Positions 27,101-35,658 of a DNA stretch of 64,000 nt are shown here, one piece after another (the first letter of the stretch is position 1; every line of letters begins with the position of its first letter). This DNA is from Clostridioides difficile ATCC 9689 = DSM 1296. GTDB taxonomy: Bacteria; Bacillota; Clostridia; Peptostreptococcales; Peptostreptococcaceae. The DNA lies in contig NZ_CP011968.1 in the NCBI RefSeq assembly GCF_001077535.1, positions 682,001-746,000 on the forward strand, given 5' to 3'. The notes below the pieces were generated by a model, which worked only from the letters and a program-made list of their open reading frames with translations, searched no databases and was not told where the DNA came from. The translations under genes and the position numbers were made by a program.

Positions 27101-29364
27101 TGATTCAAGAAATTATAAAGATGAAAGAAGATGAACAAGAAGACATAGAGGAACTAAAAAAGAAACAGGCAAAACTTGAGGAACAAATGAAAACACAGTT
27201 AATTCTTTCTGGAATACAAAGCGCATTGAGTTTACTGACTGCATTTAGTGGTGTTGGTCAAGCTTGTCTAGGGGCATTTGACAGTGCAAAATCTTTGAAG
27301 GAAAATCTTTCAGCTAAAGAAGAGGAATACAAATGGACTAACAGGATGGTTGATTTTTCAGATTTTAAATTGGATTCTGATGGTATGAGATTTGTACTTG
27401 GAGAACAGCTAAGTGAAGATAGAAAAAATGCTTTAGATAAAATGACTTATAATTTGGCAGGTGTTGATGAAGAAAGAAGAACTAAATTTGACCAAATTAA
27501 GGAGATTATAGTTAAGTCTATAGATGATGATAACTATGCAGACAAAGCTGACGATATTCAAAGAGCAAAAGAGGGGTTAAGTGAAAGCGAGTATAAGGAA
27601 ATTTACACAAAAATCCAGAAAAAAGAAATAGGTATGTTGGAGGCAAATTACAATAATAAACAGCAAAAAGATAAGTTAGCTGCACTAGAGAAAAGTAAAC
27701 AAGCTATTGAAAGACAGCAAAAGACATCTAAAATTAAAAATGCATTGAGTATTGGAAGTTCTGCTTGTTCTCTTATAAATACTGCGATTAGTGGTGTTAA
27801 TAATTGTCTTAATGTAAAATCTAGTTTTGAGAGTAAAATAGAGGTAGTTAAAGAGGCAATTAAAGATAAAGAAAATAATATTAAGAAATTAGATGAATTG
27901 AATACTCAAATGGTGGAATTTAAAGATAAAACTTTGAAAGAATCTGTTATACCATTTGTAGAAAAATTCGATAGTACAGTTAAAAATCAAGATATTTTTG
28001 AAAATGAGATAAGTAAATTAAAGATGAAGGAAGTTTTAACTGAATTAAGCACAAAGTTTGGAAGCTTAAAAATGGAAAATTCAGAGGAGATTTCTATAAT
28101 ATTTAAAAAAGTACAGGATATGATGGAAACTCAAATTATCATTACTGATAAGATTGATAAGAAAAAAGATAATCTTGCAATGGGAGAATTGATTTATCAA
28201 ATGTCAGATAGTGGTAATCAGATGAATGAATATCAGAAAAAACTTATCCATCAAATTGAATTAAATCAGGTTAGATATTTGTGTCAGGTTGAGGCAGCAG
28301 CTTTTCAACTATGGACATTCCCATTTGGAAGCAATATAGTAAATATCTTAAATAGATGCCATGTAGGGATTACAGAAGATGAAAACGAGGTTATAAATCA
28401 GGCGAAAGAGCAAAATAGACAGATTAGAGAGTTTCTTGACCAAGATGCTTACCAATGGCAAAAAACAGATAACCATATTTTGAAGGTAGCATTAACAGGC
28501 AGTTTAGATGGGAAATCACGTGTGGGATTTGAAAATACATATTCTCTATATGATTGTAATGAAGAAGAAGTGAAAAAGCTTTTGACAGGAGATGAAATTA
28601 GTTTTGAAGTTCCATTAAATAAAAACTTTGATGCCATAAAATATGTAACCATGTATGCAAATATCCCGAACCTTAGACGAAATATTTTAGAGGATAGTTT
28701 AAAAGTAAAGGTGCATATTCATTTATATGATAGTGGATACTTCTCTCTATATGATGATAAAAAAGATGTCTATTATCAATATGTATTTCCACAAAACTAT
28801 ATAAATATTACACATGGTCTTGATATTAAATACAATGATTCAGATTCAATAAACTCAATATGGTCTTCAGTAGAAGATAAAGGAATTGAAAAGTTCAAAA
28901 ATGCAGGATTAAACTCTGGTAGAAGTCCATATTCTATGGCTAAGATTTCTTTGAAGGCACATTTTAATAGGAAGCTTTCTTATGATTCACTTACAAATGA
29001 GCAGAAGAAGAAACTAGAATCATACTTTGATAAACCTAGTAAGTATGCATGGAGCGATAGTATAGATATATTGAGGAGTCTAGGGTATATTGATTTGAAG
29101 GGAATTTTGTCAAAGAGTTGGTATGAAATCAAGAAAGATATAGATAGTGATGGGGAGATTATGAAGCATTTTTCTATATTACAAGTTAATTTATTGGAAA
29201 GAATTATTTATGAGCAGACTAGTATACTAAAGGAAAATATACCTAATTTGACAATTGAATTGGTAGGCTGTGGTATTTATGTAGAGTCTGAATTTAATTA
29301 TCTAAAGCAAAATGATTTAAAATGCTATGAAGAAAGATTGGTTGAAAATACAATTATTGGTTGA
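24154..29364 (+). CDS. giant P-loop GTPase with glycine-rich module, coiled coils and two apolar helices (partner 2)
   Basis: 1736 aa from ATG 24154 (AAAGGGA upstream; this start aligns with that of partner 1, while ATG 24124 would overlap it). P-loop GASGVGKST (35-43), DCPGFFDNRG (100-109), and NKIP in a G4-like position. Then come a helical region, a beta part, a glycine-rich module (~505-672 and 737-754), and a long C-terminal extension that partner 1 lacks. The extension has coiled coils (~890-1300) interrupted by two apolar, Gly/Ala/Ser-rich helices (~1012-1044 and ~1192-1223), then a beta-rich and a helical tail. Apolar helices embedded in coiled coil recall alpha-pore-forming proteins or dynamin-like membrane insertion. 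There is no signal peptide. It probably works with partner 1 as a hetero-GTPase; the function is unknown. Confidence 0.75.
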   Translation: MANKLYSEIVNLLEEGRDELRKYDLKEKSILLFLGASGVGKSTCINYLKGCVMEEKTDEETGQIYITAKDSAVEIGNGVYSKTLCPEVVDIANRDFSLCDCPGFFDNRGAEYMIAGAMLVRETISTSSKVKGMVVILDYQSLLDSRHTLLIETGKNLKDMLGDYAKYKENFFFLINKIPKTLIGNVTEEKIRNILEKAKEDLDSQEKDYDGCKELVYLLNVALSDGVSIKLCNPLDKQPEKLLNEMKNLPETFEKTDLGLMLTASCKIEIQKAVDVTYKDLEKLLVPYIESVKKGMEDSISILSSINSLKDKKIQLDKMYTDLCSRTNNMKELMEFVQELSYGDGVQKVNILEETRLLLELNSYCSETHIVGLSELLKSLLKNTLEDTLKDIKYWIAEEEYREEEAKRLEDAEYRIEKIQSCTYIKSYEKENVLSIYIPIPKVNLSDLTKIISGYQLNILSSIYMYGDCELKIDCNMEKEVFSGKNIVLLTEKLHIPEGTYSINVSGKDAEKLVGESSIYDGMNGRNGNNAGTSGDIILSFKEIEKRGELKLYVDGGRGGNGQDGKKGDTGITGEAGANAKIGSKKESKEFANVKGTKYYVVKAEKGKQGGTGGTGGNGGNAGLGSKSGQVYLLGKAPLLKSAISKKDGNHGLAGKGGSGGAGGAGGLGGIRGIYEETIRYIGTSPPMDDSDRNYYYFDRYVFNHALNQKQAADDGEKLNTLYEEHKDWTISKREDSGSAGAEGKDGHSGDALKEKELLKQEYSLSIDTFFYEFFERFGFSGIKGYRNLRLLCAVGILEADILEFSHIYEIFYAVEKIEMQLNREILQKYYSFEKKNKAVLSLDDMNTKKEFYKEAKEIYEYLINKLMQSDRIESFVGKNQNFSEWSMILFALEQKTAFYVQMIEESEIGGNRVTDIRSLTDYLDKTLRELEQGKKDELKEGYFNTYKESILTQIESGNQQIEVLKNELENKMLSVNAKMNLLIQEIIKMKEDEQEDIEELKKKQAKLEEQMKTQLILSGIQSALSLLTAFSGVGQACLGAFDSAKSLKENLSAKEEEYKWTNRMVDFSDFKLDSDGMRFVLGEQLSEDRKNALDKMTYNLAGVDEERRTKFDQIKEIIVKSIDDDNYADKADDIQRAKEGLSESEYKEIYTKIQKKEIGMLEANYNNKQQKDKLAALEKSKQAIERQQKTSKIKNALSIGSSACSLINTAISGVNNCLNVKSSFESKIEVVKEAIKDKENNIKKLDELNTQMVEFKDKTLKESVIPFVEKFDSTVKNQDIFENEISKLKMKEVLTELSTKFGSLKMENSEEISIIFKKVQDMMETQIIITDKIDKKKDNLAMGELIYQMSDSGNQMNEYQKKLIHQIELNQVRYLCQVEAAAFQLWTFPFGSNIVNILNRCHVGITEDENEVINQAKEQNRQIREFLDQDAYQWQKTDNHILKVALTGSLDGKSRVGFENTYSLYDCNEEEVKKLLTGDEISFEVPLNKNFDAIKYVTMYANIPNLRRNILEDSLKVKVHIHLYDSGYFSLYDDKKDVYYQYVFPQNYINITHGLDIKYNDSDSINSIWSSVEDKGIEKFKNAGLNSGRSPYSMAKISLKAHFNRKLSYDSLTNEQKKKLESYFDKPSKYAWSDSIDILRSLGYIDLKGILSKSWYEIKKDIDSDGEIMKHFSILQVNLLERIIYEQTSILKENIPNLTIELVGCGIYVESEFNYLKQNDLKCYEERLVENTIIG

Positions 29365-29396
29365 AAATATAATTAATATATAAATTTTAAAGAAAT

Positions 29397-29450
29397 TTAC
29401 AAAAGGGGATGTTTCAAAATGAAAATTTGAATCATCTCCTTTTTTGTAAA
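29397..29450. terminator. terminator of the GTPase operon
   Basis: The palindrome TTTACAAAAGGGGATG...CATCTCCTTTTTTGTAAA has a T-run on either strand, so it may also stop transcription from the minus strand. Between 29451 and 29588 there is nothing else. Confidence 0.8.
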
Positions 29451-29588
29451 AAATAGAAATAAGTTGAGTTTAAAATTTGTAAAGTATGCTTTATATAATT
29501 TTGATTAGAAAAAAGCTAATTTTAAGACATATTCTTTTTAAAAGATGAATTATAAATTTTTTATATCATATGTTTTATGTAATGGAGA

Positions 29589-31688
29589 TTAATGGTAGTT
29601 ATAAGTATTGGTGTTTTCCAATAAATTTGTCATACTGTTTAAACTTATTCCGACAGTAGATGCGTTGTGTAAAAAGGCAGATGTACTTGGTCTAACAAAT
29701 CCACCTACACCAAGTAAAATCAAACCTAAATTAAAGCCGATAATAAACTTAGAACTTAAATCAACTCTTTTCATAAGCTTATTACTAATCTGCTTTAAAA
29801 CGATTAAATTATTCAAATTATCTGCTGATATGGTAATATCTGAAATCTCTCTTGCTATTTCAGCACCTTCACTCATTGCAATTCCGACATCTGATTCTGA
29901 AATAGCAGGAGAATCATTGATTCCATCACCAATCATAATTACTTTGCGACCTTTGAGTTTTTCACTTTTAACAAAATTGGCTTTGTCTTCTGGTAAGACT
30001 TCTGAATAATATTCATCAACACCAACTTTACTTGCTATAGATTTAGCTGTTTTTTCGCTATCTCCAGTCATCATCACAATCTTTTTTATTCCGCATTCTC
30101 TTAAATTTGAAATTACATATTTTGCTTCTTTTCGTAAAGGGTCATTTATGCAAATAACTGCTGATAATTTACCTGATATTGCCATAAATAGGTGTGAATA
30201 CTCATCTGATAGATTATTGTACTTATCCTCCTCACCGTCTGGGATAGTACACTTCTCATCTTCAAATACAAAATGTTTGCTACCTATTACAACCTTTTTA
30301 TCATCAACTTTTGTTGAAATGCCATGAGCAATAATATATTCTACTTCTGTATGCATTTCTTTGTGACTAAGCCCTTGTTTTTCAGCTTCATAAACTACTG
30401 CATTTGCTATGGAGTGTGGGAAGTGTTCTTCTAAGCAAGCTGCAAGTCTTAACATATCCTCCTTATTATAATTTTGGAATGTAATTATATCTGAAACAGT
30501 TGGTTGAGCTTTTGTTAATGTGCCTGTCTTATCAAATACAATAGTATCTGCACATGCAACACCTTCAAGAAATTTTCCACCTTTTACAGTAATGTTGTTA
30601 TTGTTACATTCTCTCATGGCTGATAGTACTGAAATAGGGATAGAGAGTTTTAATGCACAAGAGAAATCTACCATTAATATAGAGAGTGATTTTATAGGGT
30701 TTCTAGTAATTGCATAGGTTAATATACTTCCTAAAAAGCTGTATGGAACTAATGTATCTGCTAGATGTTCAAATTTACTCTCTACAGAAGATTTTAGTTT
30801 TTCAGATTCCTCAATCATAGTTACTATTTTCTGGAATCTAGTAGTACCAGCTTTTTCCTTGACGCACATAACAATATTGCCTTGCTCTATTACAGTTCCA
30901 GCATATATGTAAGAGCCTTCTTTTTTGTTAACTGCAAGGGATTCACCTGTAAGTGATGCCTGATTGACCATTGTTTCTCCTGATACTATAACTCCATCCA
31001 ATGGAATCATATTTCCCATAGTTACACTTACTAAATCTCCTTCCTTTATCTCTGAAATTGGAATTAAGATTTCAGTGTCACCTTTTCTTAACCATACTTT
31101 TTCAATGTTTAGTGACATACTTTGAGCCAAGTCGTCTATAGATTTTTTTCTAGTCCATTCTTCTAATAGTTCACCGATACCAAGAAGAAACATAACTGAA
31201 CCAGCCGTATTGATATCTTTTCTAAAAATAGAAATACCTATAGCAGTGGCATCTAAAACAGAAACTTCTATTTTTTTATTTAGCAGGGAAGAGAGACCTT
31301 TTTTAAAATATTTTATAGAATGAAGTCCAATTAAAAAAAATCTTAAGGACTTTGGAAAAAATATTTTGGAGATACTTTTGACTAGCAGTTTATTTGCTAA
31401 TTTGTCTCTATAATAATTGTTTAATTCCCTGCTGGTATGTTCAGGAACTAGGTTTTCTATTTTGCTATTGTTAAAACTGAATTTAGTGATTTCTCTTATT
31501 ATGTATTCTCTTTCACCAGTGTAATAAATGACTGCATCACCAGTTCTATCGTAAACTTTTGCTTTGGTAATACCATTTATAGAAGTTAAATAATATAAGA
31601 GAGTATCGGACTGCTTGTTGTTTAATTTGCCAAGTTGTAAGTCAAAGCGTATACGACCTCTTATTTCGTGTTTTATATAAAAATTCAA
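29589..31688 (-). CDS. heavy-metal P-type ATPase (CtpC-like)
   Basis: 699 aa P1B-type ATPase that pumps metal ions across the membrane. An N-terminal HMA-like fold (IRGRIRFDLQLG..., residues 1-~75) lacks a CxxC. The actuator has GDLVSV...LTGES. The transmembrane metal motif reads SCALKLS instead of the usual CPC. The phosphorylated residue is Asp386 in DKTGTLT, and the hinge is GDGINDSPA. The combination of an SCA-type motif with a DUF6110 gene upstream is typical of the CtpC-like group of Firmicutes, for which manganese or other transition-metal export has been proposed; the ion is not deducible here. It lies 42 bases downstream of the DUF6110 gene, in one operon. Confidence 0.88.
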   Translation of the reverse strand: MNFYIKHEIRGRIRFDLQLGKLNNKQSDTLLYYLTSINGITKAKVYDRTGDAVIYYTGEREYIIREITKFSFNNSKIENLVPEHTSRELNNYYRDKLANKLLVKSISKIFFPKSLRFFLIGLHSIKYFKKGLSSLLNKKIEVSVLDATAIGISIFRKDINTAGSVMFLLGIGELLEEWTRKKSIDDLAQSMSLNIEKVWLRKGDTEILIPISEIKEGDLVSVTMGNMIPLDGVIVSGETMVNQASLTGESLAVNKKEGSYIYAGTVIEQGNIVMCVKEKAGTTRFQKIVTMIEESEKLKSSVESKFEHLADTLVPYSFLGSILTYAITRNPIKSLSILMVDFSCALKLSIPISVLSAMRECNNNNITVKGGKFLEGVACADTIVFDKTGTLTKAQPTVSDIITFQNYNKEDMLRLAACLEEHFPHSIANAVVYEAEKQGLSHKEMHTEVEYIIAHGISTKVDDKKVVIGSKHFVFEDEKCTIPDGEEDKYNNLSDEYSHLFMAISGKLSAVICINDPLRKEAKYVISNLRECGIKKIVMMTGDSEKTAKSIASKVGVDEYYSEVLPEDKANFVKSEKLKGRKVIMIGDGINDSPAISESDVGIAMSEGAEIAREISDITISADNLNNLIVLKQISNKLMKRVDLSSKFIIGFNLGLILLGVGGFVRPSTSAFLHNASTVGISLNSMTNLLENTNTYNYH

Positions 31689-31730
31689 TTTACTTCCTCC
31701 TGATATTATTAATCATAATAATCATTAAAT

Positions 31731-32126
31731 TTATTCTGTTGTACAAGTACTATTTTTTTCTTCAATTACGTTATCTTTGATTTCTTCACATTTAATGCTA
31801 TTAGAATTAGTATCTTCTACAGTTTTTATAGTTTCAGTTTTAAGAACTTCTTGTTCGCATTTAAGAGTATCTTGTACAACGTTTACCTTAGATGTAGATA
31901 AGTCTTCTTGCTCGTTGATTTCTTTTGCTTCAGCTAAAATATCTTCTACATTTTCTTGAATTTTCGTAGTTGTTTCAAGAACAGAATCTTTAACTTTCAA
32001 TGCTCCTGCTGTTGCACGAGTGCAAGTTTTTTTAACACAATCACTTGAAAGTATCTTAACACCTACAGTACCAAAAAGTACTCCTCCTAAAAATATCCCT
32101 GTTTTTTTCATTTTTAAAATATTCAT
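31731..32126 (-). CDS. DUF6110 family protein, partner of the P-type ATPase
   Basis: 131 aa. An N-terminal apolar segment (TGIFLGGVLFGTVGVKIL, residues 9-26) probably anchors the protein in the membrane. A conserved middle (RATAGALKVKDSVLETTTKIQ, then ENVEDILAEAKEIN) is typical of DUF6110, and a long acidic, Cys-containing tail follows. Genes of this family regularly precede CtpC-like ATPases, so an accessory or metal-buffering role is plausible. RBS GAAAGGA. It is the first gene of the operon; the promoter lies in the long gap upstream. Confidence 0.75.
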   Translation of the reverse strand: MNILKMKKTGIFLGGVLFGTVGVKILSSDCVKKTCTRATAGALKVKDSVLETTTKIQENVEDILAEAKEINEQEDLSTSKVNVVQDTLKCEQEVLKTETIKTVEDTNSNSIKCEEIKDNVIEEKNSTCTTE

Positions 32127-33048
32127 TTTACATTATCCTTTCATTTAGTTAGATTTTGTTTGTACTTATGTATAAGGTAACAAATGTTAAAAATAGAGTA
32201 TGTTTTACAAAATTAGTTTAGAGAGTTTAGTAATTTTATTTGATTTATATTAGTAAATTTACATGAATTTTACATATGTAGTTTATATGGTTGAAATAAT
32301 TCTTATATAGCTTATATATGCAGTTTATATATCTAGTTTATATATCTAGCTTATGTATGTAATTTATATATGTAGTTTATATAGTTGAAATAATTCTTAT
32401 CTAGCTTATATAAGCAATTTATATATCTAGCTTATATAGTTGAGGTAATACTTTATCTAGCTTATATAATTTATATAAATTTATAACCGAATACTACACA
32501 GTTTATACATAACATATTGTTTGAGCTTATCTAGTTCATATAAATTTATAACTTATATAAATTTTTTGTACTTTGTATTTTAGAAAGTTCTTGATATTTA
32601 GTCCAAAAAATTTAAAATACAGTAAAAGTAATAATTGTTATTAATAGATTTGTAAAATCATATGACATTTATTACCATTTATGCAATTAAGTATAGCATG
32701 TGCGAATGGTATTTTCAACAGAAAATGATAATTTATATCAATTAATTTGGTTGATTTGTAATAGAGCATCAAAAAGTATACTTATTTATATATGGGAATG
32801 AAAGGCAAAGTTTTAGTTTTTTCAATTAAAGTGCGTTAGATATATTATTATAAATGAACATTATTTTAAGTATAATAATGATTAGGAGGGAGTGTTTATG
32901 ATGTATAAATGAATAACAATATAGTTTATGATTGTAAATATTATGTAAATATAAAAGTTACTTAAATGGTTTTAGGAAATTGATATTATTGCGTCTGGGA
33001 GATTGTACTTACTTCAAAAAGAGGAGGTTATGACAAGAAATGTGTTGT
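32127..33048. other. long gene-free stretch with degenerate repeats
   Basis: About 900 bases. Bases ~32270-32560 hold an irregular tandem repeat built from TAGCTTATAT(A/G)...TTTATATATCTAG and GTTGAAATAATTCTTAT blocks. The rest is AT-rich with no frame I can support, and no riboswitch-like conserved core is visible. Confidence 0.55.
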
Positions 33049-33077
33049 TTGACATTTATACAAGCAGATATTAGAAT
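33049..33077 (+). promoter_or_regulatory. strong sigma-A promoter, twin of 19413
   Basis: TTGACA at 33049-33054, 17-base spacer, TAGAAT at 33072-33077. The surrounding sequence and ~60 bases of leader match those upstream of the DUF6440 gene. Confidence 0.8.
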
Positions 33078-33159
33078 GAAAGAAAGTTAATTTATATTTC
33101 TTTGTTTTAAGCTAAGAAGGCGAGCTAGGCAATTTAAAATATATTGAATGGAGAAAACT

Positions 33160-33348
33160 ATGAATAAAAACAACAATTTAGTTATTATATGTATGTTTAT
33201 AGGCATGATACTTGGAATGGCTATAGGTTGTGCTATAGGTATTTCTAAAGGAAATGTAGGTATCACAATGTGTTATGGTCTAATTTTTGGAATGATAATT
33301 GGCATATGTATAGGGACTGTTATCAAAAATTCTAATAAAAAAGAATAA
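33160..33348 (+). CDS. small two-helix membrane protein
   Basis: 62 aa from ATG 33160; the in-frame ATG at 33148 overlaps the Shine-Dalgarno GGAG. Two apolar helices (LVIICMFIGMILGMAIGCAI and CYGLIFGMIIGICIGTVI) both have a glycine-zipper spacing, joined by a short loop and ended by a basic tail. It is an inner-membrane protein of unknown role. It is expressed from the strong promoter shared in sequence with the DUF6440 gene. Confidence 0.6.
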   Translation: MNKNNNLVIICMFIGMILGMAIGCAIGISKGNVGITMCYGLIFGMIIGICIGTVIKNSNKKE

Positions 33349-33532
33349 ATTAATTTTGATTTACTAGGATGTCTAGTTATGATTTATTTATGATAAAACT
33401 TTTTAATTATCTGTAAAAAGTAGAATAAGACATACTAAATAAGTTATACTAATAGATATTTTTTATATTATTTTTTTTATATGAAAAGAATGGAATTTAT
33501 ATACACTATATTTAAATCACAAAAAATAAAAG

Positions 33533-33973
33533 TTAATTTTGTTTAGGTGGAGATTTTTTTGCTCTTATATATTGAATAATATCAAGTAAGTCTGCATCTT
33601 CTAAAATACGATACTTAATCCAGCCTCCATTATTGCCACAAGGATAACGAGTGACCCAGAGCTCTTTAGCTTTTGGTGTCAAAGCTACCAACGTTTTTTC
33701 TACTGCTGGAACTTGCTTGTCACCTATCTGAATCAGAACAGTAAATGCACCTTTTTCAAAAAAAGCATAAAATAAATGAAAAGATTTATGGCTATATTTG
33801 TAACCCCAACCATAATTGTTTCCAAAAGGAAATCGAAGTTCTCTTGATAAATTATATTGAGTTTTCAAGTAAGTTTCCAACTTACACAATCGTGCATATC
33901 CATCTTTACCTATATATTCTATTATTTGAGACAAACAGGGTTTATTGCTTTTATCAAGCATACGTTCATACAT
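33533..33973 (-). CDS. DUF3788 family protein
   Basis: 146 aa. It has the pattern of DUF3788: an N-terminal helix, GWGYKYSHKSFHLFYAFFEKG, FTVLIQIG, and a C-terminal basic end. These are small cytosolic proteins of unknown function, frequently single genes in clostridia. The start is supported by GGAGGT. It is monocistronic. The 354-base gap to the next gene (33974-34327) shows no other gene. Confidence 0.75.
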   Translation of the reverse strand: MYERMLDKSNKPCLSQIIEYIGKDGYARLCKLETYLKTQYNLSRELRFPFGNNYGWGYKYSHKSFHLFYAFFEKGAFTVLIQIGDKQVPAVEKTLVALTPKAKELWVTRYPCGNNGGWIKYRILEDADLLDIIQYIRAKKSPPKQN

Positions 33974-34327
33974 TAGAATTTACCTCCATTTTTACTTTTA
34001 ATTATAGCAAAGTAATTATGACAACAGTATGTCAAGTTTTTATGCATTATTCAAGTTTTTATGTATTATTATACTAATACGTAGAAATATAAAGTAATTA
34101 GTTTTAGCTAATAGAAAAATATGATATTTATATATATTGGAAAAAAATGTAAAATAATGATAAAATATAGTTTATAATACAAAAGTATAATTACATTATA
34201 ATTATATGTAGTTAGTTGGATTTGTGTATTTAAATAATGTATAATTTATGCTGATTACTGCTAAAAAAGCATAATAATATTGCATTGTAAGGTTTTATAA
34301 ACTTCTAATTGAAAGGGGATAATTCAA

Positions 34328-35641
34328 ATGGATAAGAGATATTTAGAATCCGATGTATTTGAAGCTTTTCAAGAAAGACTTTCTTATCTTTTTAATGAAT
34401 TTGATTATATCTATGTATCTTTTAGCGGAGGAAAAGATAGTGGTTTACTGCTAAATTTAGTTTTGGATTATAAGAGAAAGAATAATATAAGTTCCAAAAT
34501 AGGAGTATTTCATCAAGATTTTGAGGCTCAATATAGTTTGACTACTGAATATGTTGAAAAAGTATTTGAAGATAATATTGAAGATATTGAACCATATTGG
34601 GTGTGTTTACCAATGGCTACAAGAACTGCTGTAGGAAATTATGAAATGTATTGGTATCCATGGGATGATGAGAAAGAAGAGTTATGGGTAAGGGAAATGC
34701 CAGTCAAAGAATACATAATAAATCAAAAAAATAATCCTTTTACTTATTATAAATATAAAATGAGACAAGAAAGTTTGGCAAAACAATTTGGTAGATGGAT
34801 TAGAGATATACATGAAGGTGCAAAAGTTGTTTGCTTATTAGGAACACGAGCAGCAGAATCTCTACAACGTTATTGTTCTATTGTGAATAAACAGCATGGA
34901 TATAAAGGAAAGTGCTGGATAACTAAGGAATTTAAAAATGTCTGGACGGCATCTCCTATATATGATTGGGAAATAGAAGATATATGGTTAGCACACTATA
35001 AATTTGACTATGACTATAATAAAATTTATGACTTATTCTATAAAGCTGGAGTAGCTCCAAGAAAAATGAGAGTGGCATCACCTTTTAATGATTCAGCAAA
35101 AGAGAGTTTAAATTTATACAGAATATTGGACCCAGATGTATGGGTGAAATTGGTTGCTAGAGTACAAGGAGTTAATTTTACTTCTATTTATGGCAAAACA
35201 AAAGCTATGGGATATCGTAGTGTTAAATTGCCATATGGACACACATGGAAAAGTTTCACATATTTTTTGCTTGATACCTTACCTGAAAATATAAGGAATA
35301 GCTATATTAAAAAATTTTCAACATCTATTGAGTTTTGGCAGAATACAGGTGGTGGTTTGTCAGAAATAGTTATACGTGAATTGTTGAGAAAAGGTTATAA
35401 AATAGAATTAAATGGAGTTTCAAATCATACAAAAGATAAAAAGAGTAGAGTCATATTTTTGGATGATATACCTGATGATACGGATGATATTAAATTTACC
35501 AAAGATATACCAAGTTGGAAAAGAATGTGTTATTGTATTTTAAAAAATGACCATATGTGTAGATTTATGGGATTTGGTCCTACAAAAGAACAGAGAATTA
35601 GAACGGAATATATTAAGAAGAAATATGAAAAAATTCATTAG
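34328..35641 (+). CDS. IbrA-like PAPS-reductase-family protein (DUF3440)
   Basis: 437 aa. An N-terminal PP-loop ATP-pyrophosphatase motif SGGKDS (33-38) is followed by LGTRAAESLQR near 177, and a long C-terminal part ends with CYC...MCRFMGFGP. This is the PAPS-reductase/DndC-like fold of the IbrA family. Its partner IbrB lies 17 bases downstream. In E. coli, IbrA and IbrB raise expression of immunoglobulin-binding proteins; the biochemical activity is unknown, although the fold adenylates or handles sulfur in relatives. A strong RBS (AAAGGGGATAATTCAA) and the absence of signal sequences point to a cytosolic enzyme. Confidence 0.85.
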   Translation: MDKRYLESDVFEAFQERLSYLFNEFDYIYVSFSGGKDSGLLLNLVLDYKRKNNISSKIGVFHQDFEAQYSLTTEYVEKVFEDNIEDIEPYWVCLPMATRTAVGNYEMYWYPWDDEKEELWVREMPVKEYIINQKNNPFTYYKYKMRQESLAKQFGRWIRDIHEGAKVVCLLGTRAAESLQRYCSIVNKQHGYKGKCWITKEFKNVWTASPIYDWEIEDIWLAHYKFDYDYNKIYDLFYKAGVAPRKMRVASPFNDSAKESLNLYRILDPDVWVKLVARVQGVNFTSIYGKTKAMGYRSVKLPYGHTWKSFTYFLLDTLPENIRNSYIKKFSTSIEFWQNTGGGLSEIVIRELLRKGYKIELNGVSNHTKDKKSRVIFLDDIPDDTDDIKFTKDIPSWKRMCYCILKNDHMCRFMGFGPTKEQRIRTEYIKKKYEKIH

Positions 35642-35658
35642 ATAGGAGTTAAGATGCT

